The notes beneath the pieces are model-generated. The model did not search any database. It was not told where the DNA came from and saw only the letters and a program-made list of their open reading frames with translations. From Amarolinea sp964580725 (lineage in GTDB: Bacteria > Chloroflexota > Anaerolineae > SSC4 > Amarolineaceae): DNA of 64,000 nt. The position numbers and the translations under genes are program-made. Of the stretch, positions 24,211 to 32,588 are shown piece by piece. How positions within the stretch are numbered: the stretch's first letter is position 1; every line of letters starts with the position of its first letter. The stretch spans positions 1 to 64,000 of the forward strand of contig CAZOLV010000006.1 in assembly GCA_964580725.1 (NCBI GenBank), written 5' to 3'.

Positions 24211-25404
24211 TCATTCGTTGAACGCCTTGGCCCGTTCCTTGACCGCCTCTTCCAGTTGACCAAGCCACCGCTGCGCCTCGGCCAGCCGCGCCAGGCCCTC
24301 TGTCTCATGCAGACGCCACAGGCGCTGAATCTGCCCTTCGTGCGTGCGCTGGCGCTCTTCCAGCGGCGGGAAGCGAGACGCCAGTTGGCGGTTGATCTTG
24401 TCCTGTTCCTGCACCTCGTGCTCCCACTGCAAAACCTGCCGCTTCCACCGCTTCTCGTTCTCGGCCTGCCAGTTCTCCATCTCCTTGCGCTGACGCTCCT
24501 CGGCCAGGCGCTGAATCTCCGACACCTGGTTCATTTCCCGGCGAATCCCATCCTGGAACCCTTCGATGGAAGCGACGGCGCGCTTACTCACTTCCAACTG
24601 TTCTGCAAAGGCCAACATCGCCTCACGCTGCTGCTCGATCGTCGTCCGCTGTGCGCTGAACTCATCCTGCCAGCGGGTCATCTCACGCTGCCGTTCCACA
24701 TCGGCCAGGCGCATCTGATCAATGAACTGCTGCTGCTCGCGCTTGATGTCTTGCGGAATGGGCTGGATGCTGGCCACGGCCCGTTCCACCTTCTGCAGCT
24801 TCTCCTGCACCATCGGCAACTTACTGCCAAACTCCTCGATGCGCTTGAACAGATCCACGTTCTCCTGCTGAAGCTGGACAATCCGCTTGTTGTCCTGCAC
24901 ACGTTGTTCGGCCAGATAGGGCACACTGCGTAAGCGTTCTTCCACATCCTTGGTCAACGCCGCGACGCTCTGCCGCAGATTGAGCACCAGTTCGCTCAAC
25001 CGCTGATCCTCCGAACGGCGCAGCGCCAACTCCTCCTCGATGCGGCCAAAGCGGTTCAGTTCCTTGCGAATCTCGCTGATAGAACGTGACAGCGTTTCCC
25101 GGTCAGCCAGGCGCAGACGCTCGCGCTCGCGCGTCTCCGCATCCATCTGCTCCTCGCGTTTTTGCAGCATCAAGCCGACCTCGGTCTTCACCTGCGCCAA
25201 CGCTTCGTCCACCTGTGCAAAGCGCACCAACTGCGACTGGGTGCTCACCAGGCGCCCTTCCATCTCCTGGATGCGGCGCGCCTGCTCCACCAACTCGACA
25301 TTGAGACTCTCGATGCGCTGCTGCAGCTTGGCGACTTCGCCCCGGTCGCGGCGGTGCTCCTCGTCCAGCCAGGAGACCATCTGTGCCAGTTGTGTTGTAT
25401 CCAT
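24211..25404 (-). CDS. Long coiled-coil protein
   Basis: This 397-residue protein is almost wholly charged heptad sequence (for example RIESLNVELVEQARRIQEME and VQEKLQKVERAVASI), with no signal peptide or membrane helix. It should form a long cytosolic coiled coil. A family name is not apparent; similar architecture occurs in structural or SMC-hinge-less filament proteins. Its own promoter lies upstream at 25454-25482 and selB follows, but a functional link to selenocysteine insertion is not supported. Confidence 0.75.
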   Translation of the reverse strand: MDTTQLAQMVSWLDEEHRRDRGEVAKLQQRIESLNVELVEQARRIQEMEGRLVSTQSQLVRFAQVDEALAQVKTEVGLMLQKREEQMDAETRERERLRLADRETLSRSISEIRKELNRFGRIEEELALRRSEDQRLSELVLNLRQSVAALTKDVEERLRSVPYLAEQRVQDNKRIVQLQQENVDLFKRIEEFGSKLPMVQEKLQKVERAVASIQPIPQDIKREQQQFIDQMRLADVERQREMTRWQDEFSAQRTTIEQQREAMLAFAEQLEVSKRAVASIEGFQDGIRREMNQVSEIQRLAEERQRKEMENWQAENEKRWKRQVLQWEHEVQEQDKINRQLASRFPPLEERQRTHEGQIQRLWRLHETEGLARLAEAQRWLGQLEEAVKERAKAFNE

Positions 25405-25453
25405 GAAACCTCTTGAATGCTCTACTCGTTCACACGCTTGTGCGGCGCGGCAG

Positions 25454-25482
25454 ATTATAGCATGACTTCAGAGAGCCTGCAA
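25454..25482 (-). promoter_or_regulatory. Promoter of the coiled-coil gene
   Basis: On the minus strand TTGCAG (25482-25477), a 17-base spacer and TATAAT (25459-25454). Diverges from the next promoter. Confidence 0.55.
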
Positions 25483-25514
25483 TGGGCGCTGCATAGCCGG
25501 TCGGCCAACCCAGT

Positions 25515-25543
25515 TTGACGGACGCCGCGCCTGATGGTAAGAT
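25515..25543 (+). promoter_or_regulatory. Promoter of the glycosyltransferase operon
   Basis: TTGACG (25515-25520), a 17-base spacer and TAAGAT (25538-25543), about 40 bases before the first GT start. Confidence 0.5.
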
Positions 25544-25583
25544 GGCGACTGCTTCACGTTTTCTTGGGGAGACAATCTCAACC

Positions 25584-26738
25584 ATGCGCATCGGGCTGGA
25601 TGCTCGTATCACGCACTACACACGCGCCGGCATCGGGCAATACACCTGGCGCTTGATTCACGCCCTGGCGGCGCTCGATCGCGCCGACGAATTCCACATC
25701 TTCCGGCACCGCCGTGACCGGGCGCCCTTCACCCGTCAGAGCAACTTCCAGCATCACTCCCTCTGGACGCCCTGCCATCATCGGTTGGAGGGCTACCTGC
25801 TGAGCATGGAGCTTTTCTGGTCAAGCCCGCCCCTGGACGTGCTGCACACAACCGATTTCATCCCGCCCCGCTTCTTGCCCGGCCGCGCCAAGTCGGTCAT
25901 CACCATTCATGACCTCGCTTTCATGCACTTTCCCCATTTTCTGACCCAGGCCAGCGCCCGCTACTACGGTCAGATCGAAGATGCCGTCAAGCGCGCCGAT
26001 CACATCATCGCCGTCAGCAACAGCACACGCCGCGACATCATCAATCTGCTCGGCGTCGATGAACGCAAGATCACGGTCATCTATGAAGCGCCCAATCCCA
26101 TCTACCGCCCTATGGACCGCGCCCATGCCCTGGCCCAGGTGCAGGCGCGCTTCCCAGTGCCCAGGGATTTCATCCTCTTCGTCAGCACGATTGAACCGCG
26201 CAAGAACGTGCAGGGCCTGCTCAGGGCCTTCCGCCGTCTGCTCGACGATTACAAGCTGGACGCTCATCTCGTCCTGGCCGGCGCCAAAGGCTGGCTCTCG
26301 CAAGAGGCCTATGACCTGGTGACCGAATTGAAGTTGAACAAACAATGCCAGTTCCTGGGCGCCGTCGAAGAAGAAGACCTGGTCTTCCTTTATAACGCCG
26401 CCCGCTGCCTGGCCTATCCATCCTTCTACGAAGGCTTTGGCCTGCCCCCGCTCGAAGCGATGACCTGCGGCACCCCCACCGTCGTCGCCAACGTTTCCAG
26501 CCTGCCCGAAGTTGTCGGCGACGCCGCGCTGCTGGTTGCGCCCAACGATGCCGAAGAACTGACCGTCGCTCTCTGGCGGCTGCTGACCGATGACGGTCTC
26601 TGGCGTGAACTTCAGCAGAAGGGATTCACCCGCGCCGAACGATTCTCTTGGGAACGCACCGCCCGTGCCACGCTCGACGTCTACCGGCGCGTGGGCGATG
26701 TGACGCCATCCGCCGAGCCGTCGCCCGGAGAGGCCTGA
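25584..26738 (+). CDS. Family 4 glycosyltransferase
   Basis: This 384-residue GT-B enzyme begins with MRIGLDARITHYTRAGIGQYTWRL-type sequence of GT4 enzymes (sugar-acceptor domain). It has the linker VSTIEPRKN and the nucleotide-sugar binding block YPSFYEGFGLPPLEAMTCG, with the E-x7-E motif. It should add a sugar to a lipid-linked or surface glycan in the cytosol. I chose ATG 25584, with GGGGAG at 25566-25571; the frame is open further upstream. Ten bases separate it from the next GT gene. Confidence 0.88.
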   Translation: MRIGLDARITHYTRAGIGQYTWRLIHALAALDRADEFHIFRHRRDRAPFTRQSNFQHHSLWTPCHHRLEGYLLSMELFWSSPPLDVLHTTDFIPPRFLPGRAKSVITIHDLAFMHFPHFLTQASARYYGQIEDAVKRADHIIAVSNSTRRDIINLLGVDERKITVIYEAPNPIYRPMDRAHALAQVQARFPVPRDFILFVSTIEPRKNVQGLLRAFRRLLDDYKLDAHLVLAGAKGWLSQEAYDLVTELKLNKQCQFLGAVEEEDLVFLYNAARCLAYPSFYEGFGLPPLEAMTCGTPTVVANVSSLPEVVGDAALLVAPNDAEELTVALWRLLTDDGLWRELQQKGFTRAERFSWERTARATLDVYRRVGDVTPSAEPSPGEA

Positions 26739-26747
26739 CGCTGCCCG

Positions 26748-27992
26748 ATGGCCAGCCTGCTCATCCTGACGCCGCAACTGCCCTACCCGCCCCACCAGGG
26801 CACCACCATCCGCAATTTCAACCTGATCGCCGGCCTCGCTCAACGACATCAGGTTGACCTGCTCACCCTGGCGCAGCCTGGCGACTCGTCCGCCGCGCAA
26901 ACCCCGCTGGCCGCGCTCTGTCGCCAGGTCAGCGCCGCGCCGGCGCCGCCCCCACGCCCCATCCGACGGCGTCTGCTCGACACCCTCGCCTCGCCCCTGC
27001 CCGACATGGCCCTGCGCCTGGCCGGCGTCGCATCGTTCCAGGCCGCGTTGCTCGATCTGATCCAAACGCACCGCTACGACGTGCTGCAGGTCGAAGGCAT
27101 CGAAATGACGCCTTACGTCCGCTGGCTGCAAACAGAGCCGGCCTGGGCAGCGGCGCGCCAGGCGGGCGGCCTGCGCCTGATCTTCGACGATCACAACGCC
27201 GAATTCATCCTGCAACAGCGCACCGCCCTGGCCGATCTACGCCGGCCGGCGCGCTGGCCCGGCGCCGCGTATTCCCTGGTGCAATGGCGCAAACTCGCCG
27301 CCTACGAGGCCGACTTCTGCCGGCGCGCCGATCACGTCATCGCCGTTTCGCACGCCGACGCCAACGCCCTGCGCCGCTTGCAGCCGGATATCGCCGTGAC
27401 GGTCGTGCCCAACGGCGTTGATTCGAACGTCTATCATCCCGGCTGCTGCGCCCCTGCCCCAGAGATGCAGACTCCCTCGCTGCTCTTCAGCGGCAAGATG
27501 GACTATCGCCCCAACGTGGATGCGGCGCTTTGGTTTGCCGATGCGATTCTGCCCCAGGTGCGCGCCCAGGCGCCCACCGTCCAATTCTGGATCGTTGGGC
27601 AGTCGCCCCATCCCCGCCTCAACCGGCTGCGCAATCAGCCTGGCGTTTTCATCACCGGCCGCGTGCCCGATGTGCGCCCCTATCTGGCGGGCGCCACAGT
27701 CTGCGTCTTGCCTTTCCGCATGGGCAGCGGCACGCGGCTCAAGGCGTTGGAGGCGCTGGCGCTCGGCAAAGCGGTCGTCTCCACGCCGTTGGGCGCCGAA
27801 GGCTTCGGCCTGACCGATGGCGTACATCTGCGCCTGGCCGGCGATGCGGCGGCTTTTGCGCACAGCACGCTCGAACTGCTGGCCGACCCGACGCAGCGCG
27901 CCCGCCTGGGCCTCGCAGGGCAGCGGTTCGCCGCCGACCGCTTTGGGTGGGAACGCATCGTACCGCAGTTGGAGGCGGTCTACGCCCTGTGA
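26748..27992 (+). CDS. Family 4 glycosyltransferase
   Basis: This 414-residue GT-B enzyme has an acceptor domain (LLILTPQLPYPPHQGTTIRN, typical of GTs of the exopolysaccharide type), an aromatic loop DDHNAEFILQ, and the donor block PFRMGSGTRLKALEALALGK. The second gene of a three-gene run, it overlaps the next by four bases (GTGA). The sugar and acceptor are unknown. Confidence 0.86.
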   Translation: MASLLILTPQLPYPPHQGTTIRNFNLIAGLAQRHQVDLLTLAQPGDSSAAQTPLAALCRQVSAAPAPPPRPIRRRLLDTLASPLPDMALRLAGVASFQAALLDLIQTHRYDVLQVEGIEMTPYVRWLQTEPAWAAARQAGGLRLIFDDHNAEFILQQRTALADLRRPARWPGAAYSLVQWRKLAAYEADFCRRADHVIAVSHADANALRRLQPDIAVTVVPNGVDSNVYHPGCCAPAPEMQTPSLLFSGKMDYRPNVDAALWFADAILPQVRAQAPTVQFWIVGQSPHPRLNRLRNQPGVFITGRVPDVRPYLAGATVCVLPFRMGSGTRLKALEALALGKAVVSTPLGAEGFGLTDGVHLRLAGDAAAFAHSTLELLADPTQRARLGLAGQRFAADRFGWERIVPQLEAVYAL

Positions 27993-29218
27993 ACGACGCT
28001 CTGCACTGGTCAGATTCGGAACAGGCCGCCCTGGCGGGCCGTCATCGCACAGCCAACACCGCCGCCCAACAGCGCACCTCGCGCCAGCGGCTGCGCCTGC
28101 TGCTCCTGCGAGCGATTGCGCCCCTTGCCCGCGCGCCAGCGCCCGCCGGCGACGCGCCTCCTGCACGCATCCTGGTCATACGGCCCGACCATCTGGGCGA
28201 TCTCCTGTTCGCCACGCCCGCTCTGCACCGTTTGCGCACAGCCTGGCCCTGCGCCCACATTAGCGCGCTGGTTGGGCCATGGGGCCAGGCCATCCTGCAA
28301 GACAACCCAGATCTGAATCGCATCCTGACCCTGCCCTTTCCCGGTTTCACCCGTCAACCGCCCGCCAACCTCTGGGCGCCCTATCGTCTGCTGCTGGCCG
28401 AGGCAGTCCGTTTGCGCCAGGAGCGTTTCGACCTGGCGCTCATCCTGCGCTTCGACCACTGGTGGGGCGCCTGGCTGGCGCAGCGCGCCGCGATCCCACA
28501 TCGCCTCGGTTTCGCCATTCCCGAATGTGCGCCCTTCCTGACCACCGCCATCCCCCACGTGGCAGCCCGGCACGAAGTGGAACAAAACCTCGCCCTGGTC
28601 AACGCCGCCGTCAGCAACGGAGACAACGCCCCTGCCGGGCCGCTGCGCTTCGTCGTTCCTGCCGCCGCACAGGCCTGGGCCGAGGCGTGGCTAAGCGACC
28701 ATGACCTGGCCGGGCGCCGGTTGGCAGCGCTTCTGCCCGGCGCCGGCGCGCCCGTCAAGCGCTGGCGCAACGAGGCCTGGGCCGAGTTGATCGTGGCGCT
28801 GCGGGCGCGGGGTCTGACGCCGATCCTGGCGGGTGGGCCAGACGAGGCCCCGTTGGCGCAGGCGATTCAGGCCAGCCTGTCGCAGTCTGCGCCCTCGTTG
28901 GTTGGCGCGGCCAGTCTGGCGCAGTTGGCCGCCATCTTCCAACGCTGCGTCCACGTCATCGGTCTGGACAGCGGCCCCATGCACCTGGCCGTTGCTCAGG
29001 GCGCGTCCACCGTCCATCTCTACGGGCCAGTAGACACCGCCCGTTTTGGCCCCTGGGACGATCCAGCGCGGCATCGGGTCGTCGTCTCTGCCTGGGCCTG
29101 TCAGCCCTGCAATCGGCTCGACTTCAGCGAGAGCGACCTGCCGCTGCATCCGTGCGTACGCGCCATCAGTGTCGAACAGGTGCTGAGCGCAGTGGATGGT
29201 GGGGGAAGTAGGAAATAG
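27989..29218 (+). CDS. Family 9 glycosyltransferase (heptosyltransferase-like)
   Basis: This 409-residue protein shows the GT9 pattern: RILVIRPDHLGDLLFATPAL near the start, PGAGAPVKRWRNEAWAEL, then GAASLAQLAAIFQRC, the donor-binding GLDSGPMHLAVAQG and a Cys-containing WACQPCNRL. Such enzymes transfer heptose or similar sugars. The GTG start overlaps the previous stop. The last six residues (GGGSRK) and the stop codon are supplied by the first copy of a 21-base tandem repeat, so the natural C-terminus may have been altered. Confidence 0.85.
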   Translation: MNDALHWSDSEQAALAGRHRTANTAAQQRTSRQRLRLLLLRAIAPLARAPAPAGDAPPARILVIRPDHLGDLLFATPALHRLRTAWPCAHISALVGPWGQAILQDNPDLNRILTLPFPGFTRQPPANLWAPYRLLLAEAVRLRQERFDLALILRFDHWWGAWLAQRAAIPHRLGFAIPECAPFLTTAIPHVAARHEVEQNLALVNAAVSNGDNAPAGPLRFVVPAAAQAWAEAWLSDHDLAGRRLAALLPGAGAPVKRWRNEAWAELIVALRARGLTPILAGGPDEAPLAQAIQASLSQSAPSLVGAASLAQLAAIFQRCVHVIGLDSGPMHLAVAQGASTVHLYGPVDTARFGPWDDPARHRVVVSAWACQPCNRLDFSESDLPLHPCVRAISVEQVLSAVDGGGSRK

Positions 29219-29265
29219 GGGTGAGGAAGTAGGAAATAGGGGTGAGGAAGTAGGAAATAGGGGTG
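29205..29265. repeat. 21-bp tandem repeat at gap edge
   Basis: GAAGTAGGAAATAGGGGTGAG occurs three times (29205-29225, 29226-29246, 29247-29265 partial) and then the N run begins. The first copy provides the stop codon of the GT9 gene. Confidence 0.9.
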
Positions 29266-29365
29266 NNNNNNNNNNNNNNNNNNNNNNNNNNNNNNNNNNN
29301 NNNNNNNNNNNNNNNNNNNNNNNNNNNNNNNNNNNNNNNNNNNNNNNNNNNNNNNNNNNNNNNNN
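29266..29365. other. Scaffold gap of 100 N
   Basis: Exactly 100 N between the 21-bp repeat and a different palindromic repeat cluster. The true length is unknown. Confidence 0.95.
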
Positions 29366-29377
29366 GCCTGATTTTAG

Positions 29378-29454
29378 GCCGGTCATTCATGACCGGTCCG
29401 GTCATGGCCGGTCGCCGGTCGTTCATGGCCGGTTGCCGGTCATTCATGACCGGT
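29378..29454. repeat. CCGGTCATTCATGACCGG palindrome cluster
   Basis: The 19-mer CCGGTCATTCATGACCGGT occurs at 29379-29397 and 29436-29454, with diverged copies between (GGTCATGGCCGG, GGTCGTTCATGGCC). Each can fold into a hairpin. Confidence 0.85.
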
Positions 29455-29510
29455 GATTCGTGCATATGTTCCCAACGGTTTGCCCCGTCCCGTAGGGACG
29501 CCTGAATTGA

Positions 29511-29684
29511 GTCCACCTGCTGCGTGGACAGGTGCCGTGGGGCGAATCACGCGCGGGTCCGATACCGGCCGGCGTAGGCCGGGCGATTGAAATCGCAGAT
29601 GAAGGGCCTGCGGCCGGGCGTCCACCTGCGTGGGCGCGTGCCGTGGGGAAATTCCTCCCCACCCGATACCGGCCGGCGCCGGCC
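29511..29684. repeat. Pair of diverged intergenic repeats with REP-like palindrome
   Basis: GTCCACCTGC..GTGCCGTGGGG..CGATACCGGCCGGCG occurs at 29511-29581 and 29620-29684. Between them lies the palindrome GCGATTGAAATCGC (29583-29596), related to 1485-1506. I see no gene in 29219-29800. Confidence 0.7.
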
Positions 29685-29801
29685 AGACTCGCGGCGGAAC
29701 ACCCCTCTGCGTGCGGGGGATCAAGGATGGGATGGCGCAGCATTGTACCCCAGAAGCGACCTGCGACTAAACCGTCGGTTGCCCTGTTTCCCCGGCCTGA
29801 A

Positions 29802-29810
29802 TGGTATAAT
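29802..29810 (+). promoter_or_regulatory. Extended -10 promoter
   Basis: TG-g-TATAAT at 29802-29810 with only a weak TTGCCC further upstream (20-base spacer). It would drive the short frames at 29933 and 30136. Confidence 0.4.
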
Positions 29811-29932
29811 GGGTTTTGCTGCTTGGGCAGAAAGTAGACTCGGACACGTCGAGCTTTTCGAGCCAGCATTGTCGGGATCGCGTGTCCGATGGAGCCGCTC
29901 CACGCAACGGCGATTTCTTCAAGGGGACGAGA

Positions 29933-30166
29933 ATGACCAACGAACCGATTTGGGCGCCGGCGGCGCCCCCATTGCCGGGTCAACTCGTGCTGCTGGTCTG
30001 TTCTCGTTCGCTTCCTGATAGCAAGATAGCTGTTGCAACGATGCCACTGAATGTGCCGCTGCATCGTCGCCGCAACCAGGCGTTGCCTGAATTTCTCGCG
30101 GGTCACTCACGGAACCAACTGAGAAGGAGGAAGTCATGCGCAAGTTTTCTTCGTATGGGCCGGTAG
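29933..30166 (+). CDS. Short hypothetical protein
   Basis: A 77-residue frame preceded by AAGGGGACGAG. It begins MTNEPIWAPAAPPLPGQ and contains SLPDSKIAVATMPLNVPL. A similar phrase (LPGQGELPDTKIA) appears in the decayed sequence at 30461-30530, so this may be one of two diverged copies of some small gene. Its 3' end overlaps the next frame by 31 bases. No family recognised; it may be a remnant. Confidence 0.35.
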   Translation: MTNEPIWAPAAPPLPGQLVLLVCSRSLPDSKIAVATMPLNVPLHRRRNQALPEFLAGHSRNQLRRRKSCASFLRMGR

Positions 30167-30441
30167 ATACCAGGCTGCATTACTATGCGCCGCGCCAGGC
30201 GTTGATCGAACGTGCGTATACGCAGATGGTGGGTGAAGACCCAACGTTGGGCGGGCATTACATCACGGTGTGGGGGCCGCGGCAGACGGCGCGCTATGCG
30301 CAGCAGTTGGGACTGCGCGAGATCACCCTGGCGCTGTTCGTGGAAGCGGTGGACGACGCCAGTCGCGCCCGCTACGAGGTTGCCTACACCGATCCGAACG
30401 CAGCCGTCGTCGTCAACCCCGCCTTCGTTGTGACCGGGTAA
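30136..30441 (+). pseudogene. Internally deleted AAA-ATPase (101-residue residual ORF)
   Basis: The frame starts like the AAA ATPases that begin SSYGPVDTRLHYYAPR and run to GGHYITVWGPRQT, which normally continues GKT (the P-loop). Here it jumps at that point to GLREITLALFVEAVDDASRA and ends VVVNPAFVVTG, like the C-terminus of the same family. About 400 residues seem to be missing, yet the frame stays open and has an excellent ribosome-binding site (AAGGAGGAA). It might still be translated into a 101-residue protein with no nucleotide-binding site. The family match is from memory. Confidence 0.6.
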
Positions 30442-30687
30442 ACTCTGACCGGTACCTCATATCCTCCCCGGCCAGGGCGAGCTGCCCGATACCAAGATCG
30501 CGGCAACGTTGTCTCCAGACTTCAGCCTGTAGCTGCCCGTCGGCCAGCCGTGCGACATCAGCGAATGACTCGAGTGCCTGCTCGCCGCGACGCAAGACGG
30601 GATGGACGTCTTGGCCCTCATCTGCCGGCTACCGCGATGCGGCGCCGACGGCCGGTAGCGTGGTCCACAGCTTCTGTGCGTAGTCGG

Positions 30688-31190
30688 TCACACTGCGCCA
30701 TCCTCCACGCGCAAGACACGCACGCGGCGATCATGGCTGCCGCTGGCCAGCCAGACGCCGTCCGGGCTGAACACCACAGCCCGCACCGCGTCGTCATGCT
30801 CGGCGAAGACGCGCTGGCACAACCCGGTCCGCACGTCCCACAAGCGCACCGTCCGGTCATCGCTGCCACTGGCCAGCAGGTGTTCACAGATCGGATGAAA
30901 GGCCAGCACCAGCACCACAGCTTCATGGCCCGTCAAAATGCGCAGGCACTCGCTCGTCACCACGTCCCACAGCCGGATCGTCATGTCGTAACTGCTGCTG
31001 GCCAGCCAGCGGCCCGATGCGCTGAAGCGGGCGGCCCAGACCACGTCCTCGTGGCCGAGCAGGGTGCGCAGGAGCTGGCCGACGGCGACGCGCCAGAGAC
31101 GCATGGCGCCGTCGCTGCTGGCGCTTGCCAGCAAGCTGCCGTCCGGGCTGAAGTCCGCCGAGCGCACCCAGTCGCTGTAACCTTTGAGTG
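30688..31190 (-). pseudogene. WD40-repeat protein fragment
   Basis: Four WD40 repeats are readable on the minus strand: FSPDGSLLASASSDGAMRLW, SYDMTIRLWDV, GSDDRTVRLWDV and GSHDRRVRVLRV. Upstream the frame meets a TGA after TLKGYSDWVRSADF, with no start codon. It is the tail of a larger WD40 protein, probably one fused to an NTPase. The 30442-30687 stretch between it and the ATPase remnant holds no gene I can support. Confidence 0.75.
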
Positions 31191-31258
31191 TGAGTCATCA
31201 TGCAGCAGCGAACATCACTGATCCACACGACATTCACCAGTTACAGGAGGGTATCGCC

Positions 31259-32214
31259 ATGAGCTGGCTCAACACCGCTTTGAACGTTGCGAGTTTGGGC
31301 GCTGATCTCTACAACGCATCGCAGCTATCCACCATGCGCCAACAGGGCGCAAACGCCGCCCTGATTCAGGCCTTCATCCGGCACCTACGTGACCAGATCT
31401 TCCAATTCAAGCAGGCGGCCGAAAACGCTCTTGCGATGGAGGCTCGCTCACCAGCAGTTCCAAATGTAGCACATATTCAACCACAGAGAGCACAGAGAAC
31501 ACAAAGAAATGACAGATCAGACGCAAATTGGTGGCTTCTCTGCGTTCTTTGTGATCTCTGTGGTCAAAAACCCGGTCACATTTGGAATTCCTGGCACAAT
31601 ACGCGGGTCGCAATAGCTGCCTGGCGCAGTTGGGTGTTGTGACATATATCTTCGTCGGTTTTCCGACCAGTGCACTGCTATTTGCCGGCTTGCTGGGCGG
31701 CAATTCTTCGAGCGGCATTGGAGTGTTGGTGGGGTTTGTGCTGTGAACGGGCGTCTGGCTTTTCGGCATGATCAAGATGACGCGCTGGATTCACAGCAGG
31801 GAATACGGACAGGCCAAGAAGATCGTAGACGAGCTCAAGGATAAGATCGACCTGCCGCGCTTCATGGCGCCGGACAGCGAGCTCGCCGGCACAGCGCGCG
31901 CCCAACAGTTGCAGCAGGAAGCGCAGAGCTTCCTGGCGGCCTTCTTCGGGGAACCGTCAATTCAAGCAGCAAGACCAACTGCGCCAGGAAGTCACCAGAT
32001 TGACCAGCCTGCTGCACCTGTGGATCTGCCTCAACGAGCGACGCCGCCGCAGATGGATAGCACACTGCTCGAAACGTCGTCTGCGGTGGCAGATGTGGCA
32101 TCGGCTGGGGCCACTCCGGATACTCGGCGTTCGAATCTGTGTAGTGATTGCGGCCGGCCGCTGACCCCAGGGTCACGATTCTGTATGCACTGCGGGGCCA
32201 GGGTGCTGTCCTGA
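31259..32214 (+). pseudogene. Zinc-ribbon membrane protein, interrupted
   Basis: A strong AGGAGG (31245-31250) precedes MSWLNTALNVASLGADLYNA, which reads to NALAMEARSPAV and is then cut by a 130-base mini-element (31458-31587). Downstream, in another frame, comes a membrane segment (GVVTYIFVGFPTSALLFAG), an in-frame TGA at 31744-31746 where Trp would fit, a second helix (GVWLFGMIKM), WIHSREYGQAKKIVDELKDK, and a C-terminal zinc ribbon CSDCGRP..CMHCGARV. The 3' part (31768-32214) is still open. This is the first member of the zinc-ribbon cluster and is probably inactive. Confidence 0.65.
31458..31587. mobile_element. CACAGAG-type mini-element inserted in a gene
   Basis: Terminal inverted repeats TTCCAAATGT (31458-31467) and ACATTTGGAA (31578-31587). 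Inside lies a second inverted pair: ACCACAGAGAGCACAGAG near 31480 and its loose complement TTTGTGATCTCTGTGGT ending at 31564. TTCC follows again at 31588-31591, a possible target duplication. No coding capacity. Confidence 0.65.
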
Positions 32215-32588
32215 CGGGCGCGCAAACATTGCTTCGGCCCGGGACTCGTCCGTGCGCCAAGATTCAGCCTGAGGTATCGTAAAGCCGAGGAGTTGAACCC
32301 AAGAAAGGCAAGACACTTGCTGTGCTTGCCGCCACTATCGTGGTCAGAAGCACGAGGAAATAATAGCGAAACGACGTGTGAAGGACGTATTTTTGGCAAG
32401 AATCATAAAAGATGAGAGGGTTTTGAGAGAAAGTTGGTAGACCAATCAGCGAGTAGGTGGTGTAAAATGTCATTGAGATCGCGCAGGTCGAGGGTGCGCA
32501 CCGCGTGCCTGACCGGGGCGTCGTCAGTATCGAGTGGAGGTTCTCGATAGCCGACTATTGTAGATTTCCTGTCCCAGGAGGATGACCT
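32215..32588. other. 374-base intergenic stretch
   Basis: No gene, repeat or clear promoter hexamer pair recognised. AT-richer than its surroundings in 32330-32480; it may hold the promoter and leader of the zinc-ribbon cluster. Confidence 0.5.

Noticed and set aside
25821..27215. 464-residue minus-strand frame
   Set aside because: Antisense shadow of two convincing glycosyltransferase genes.
31744..31746. Selenocysteine codon in the zinc-ribbon remnant
   Set aside because: The context is a membrane helix where Trp fits; the gene is already broken by an insertion and frame change; no SECIS-like hairpin seen just downstream.
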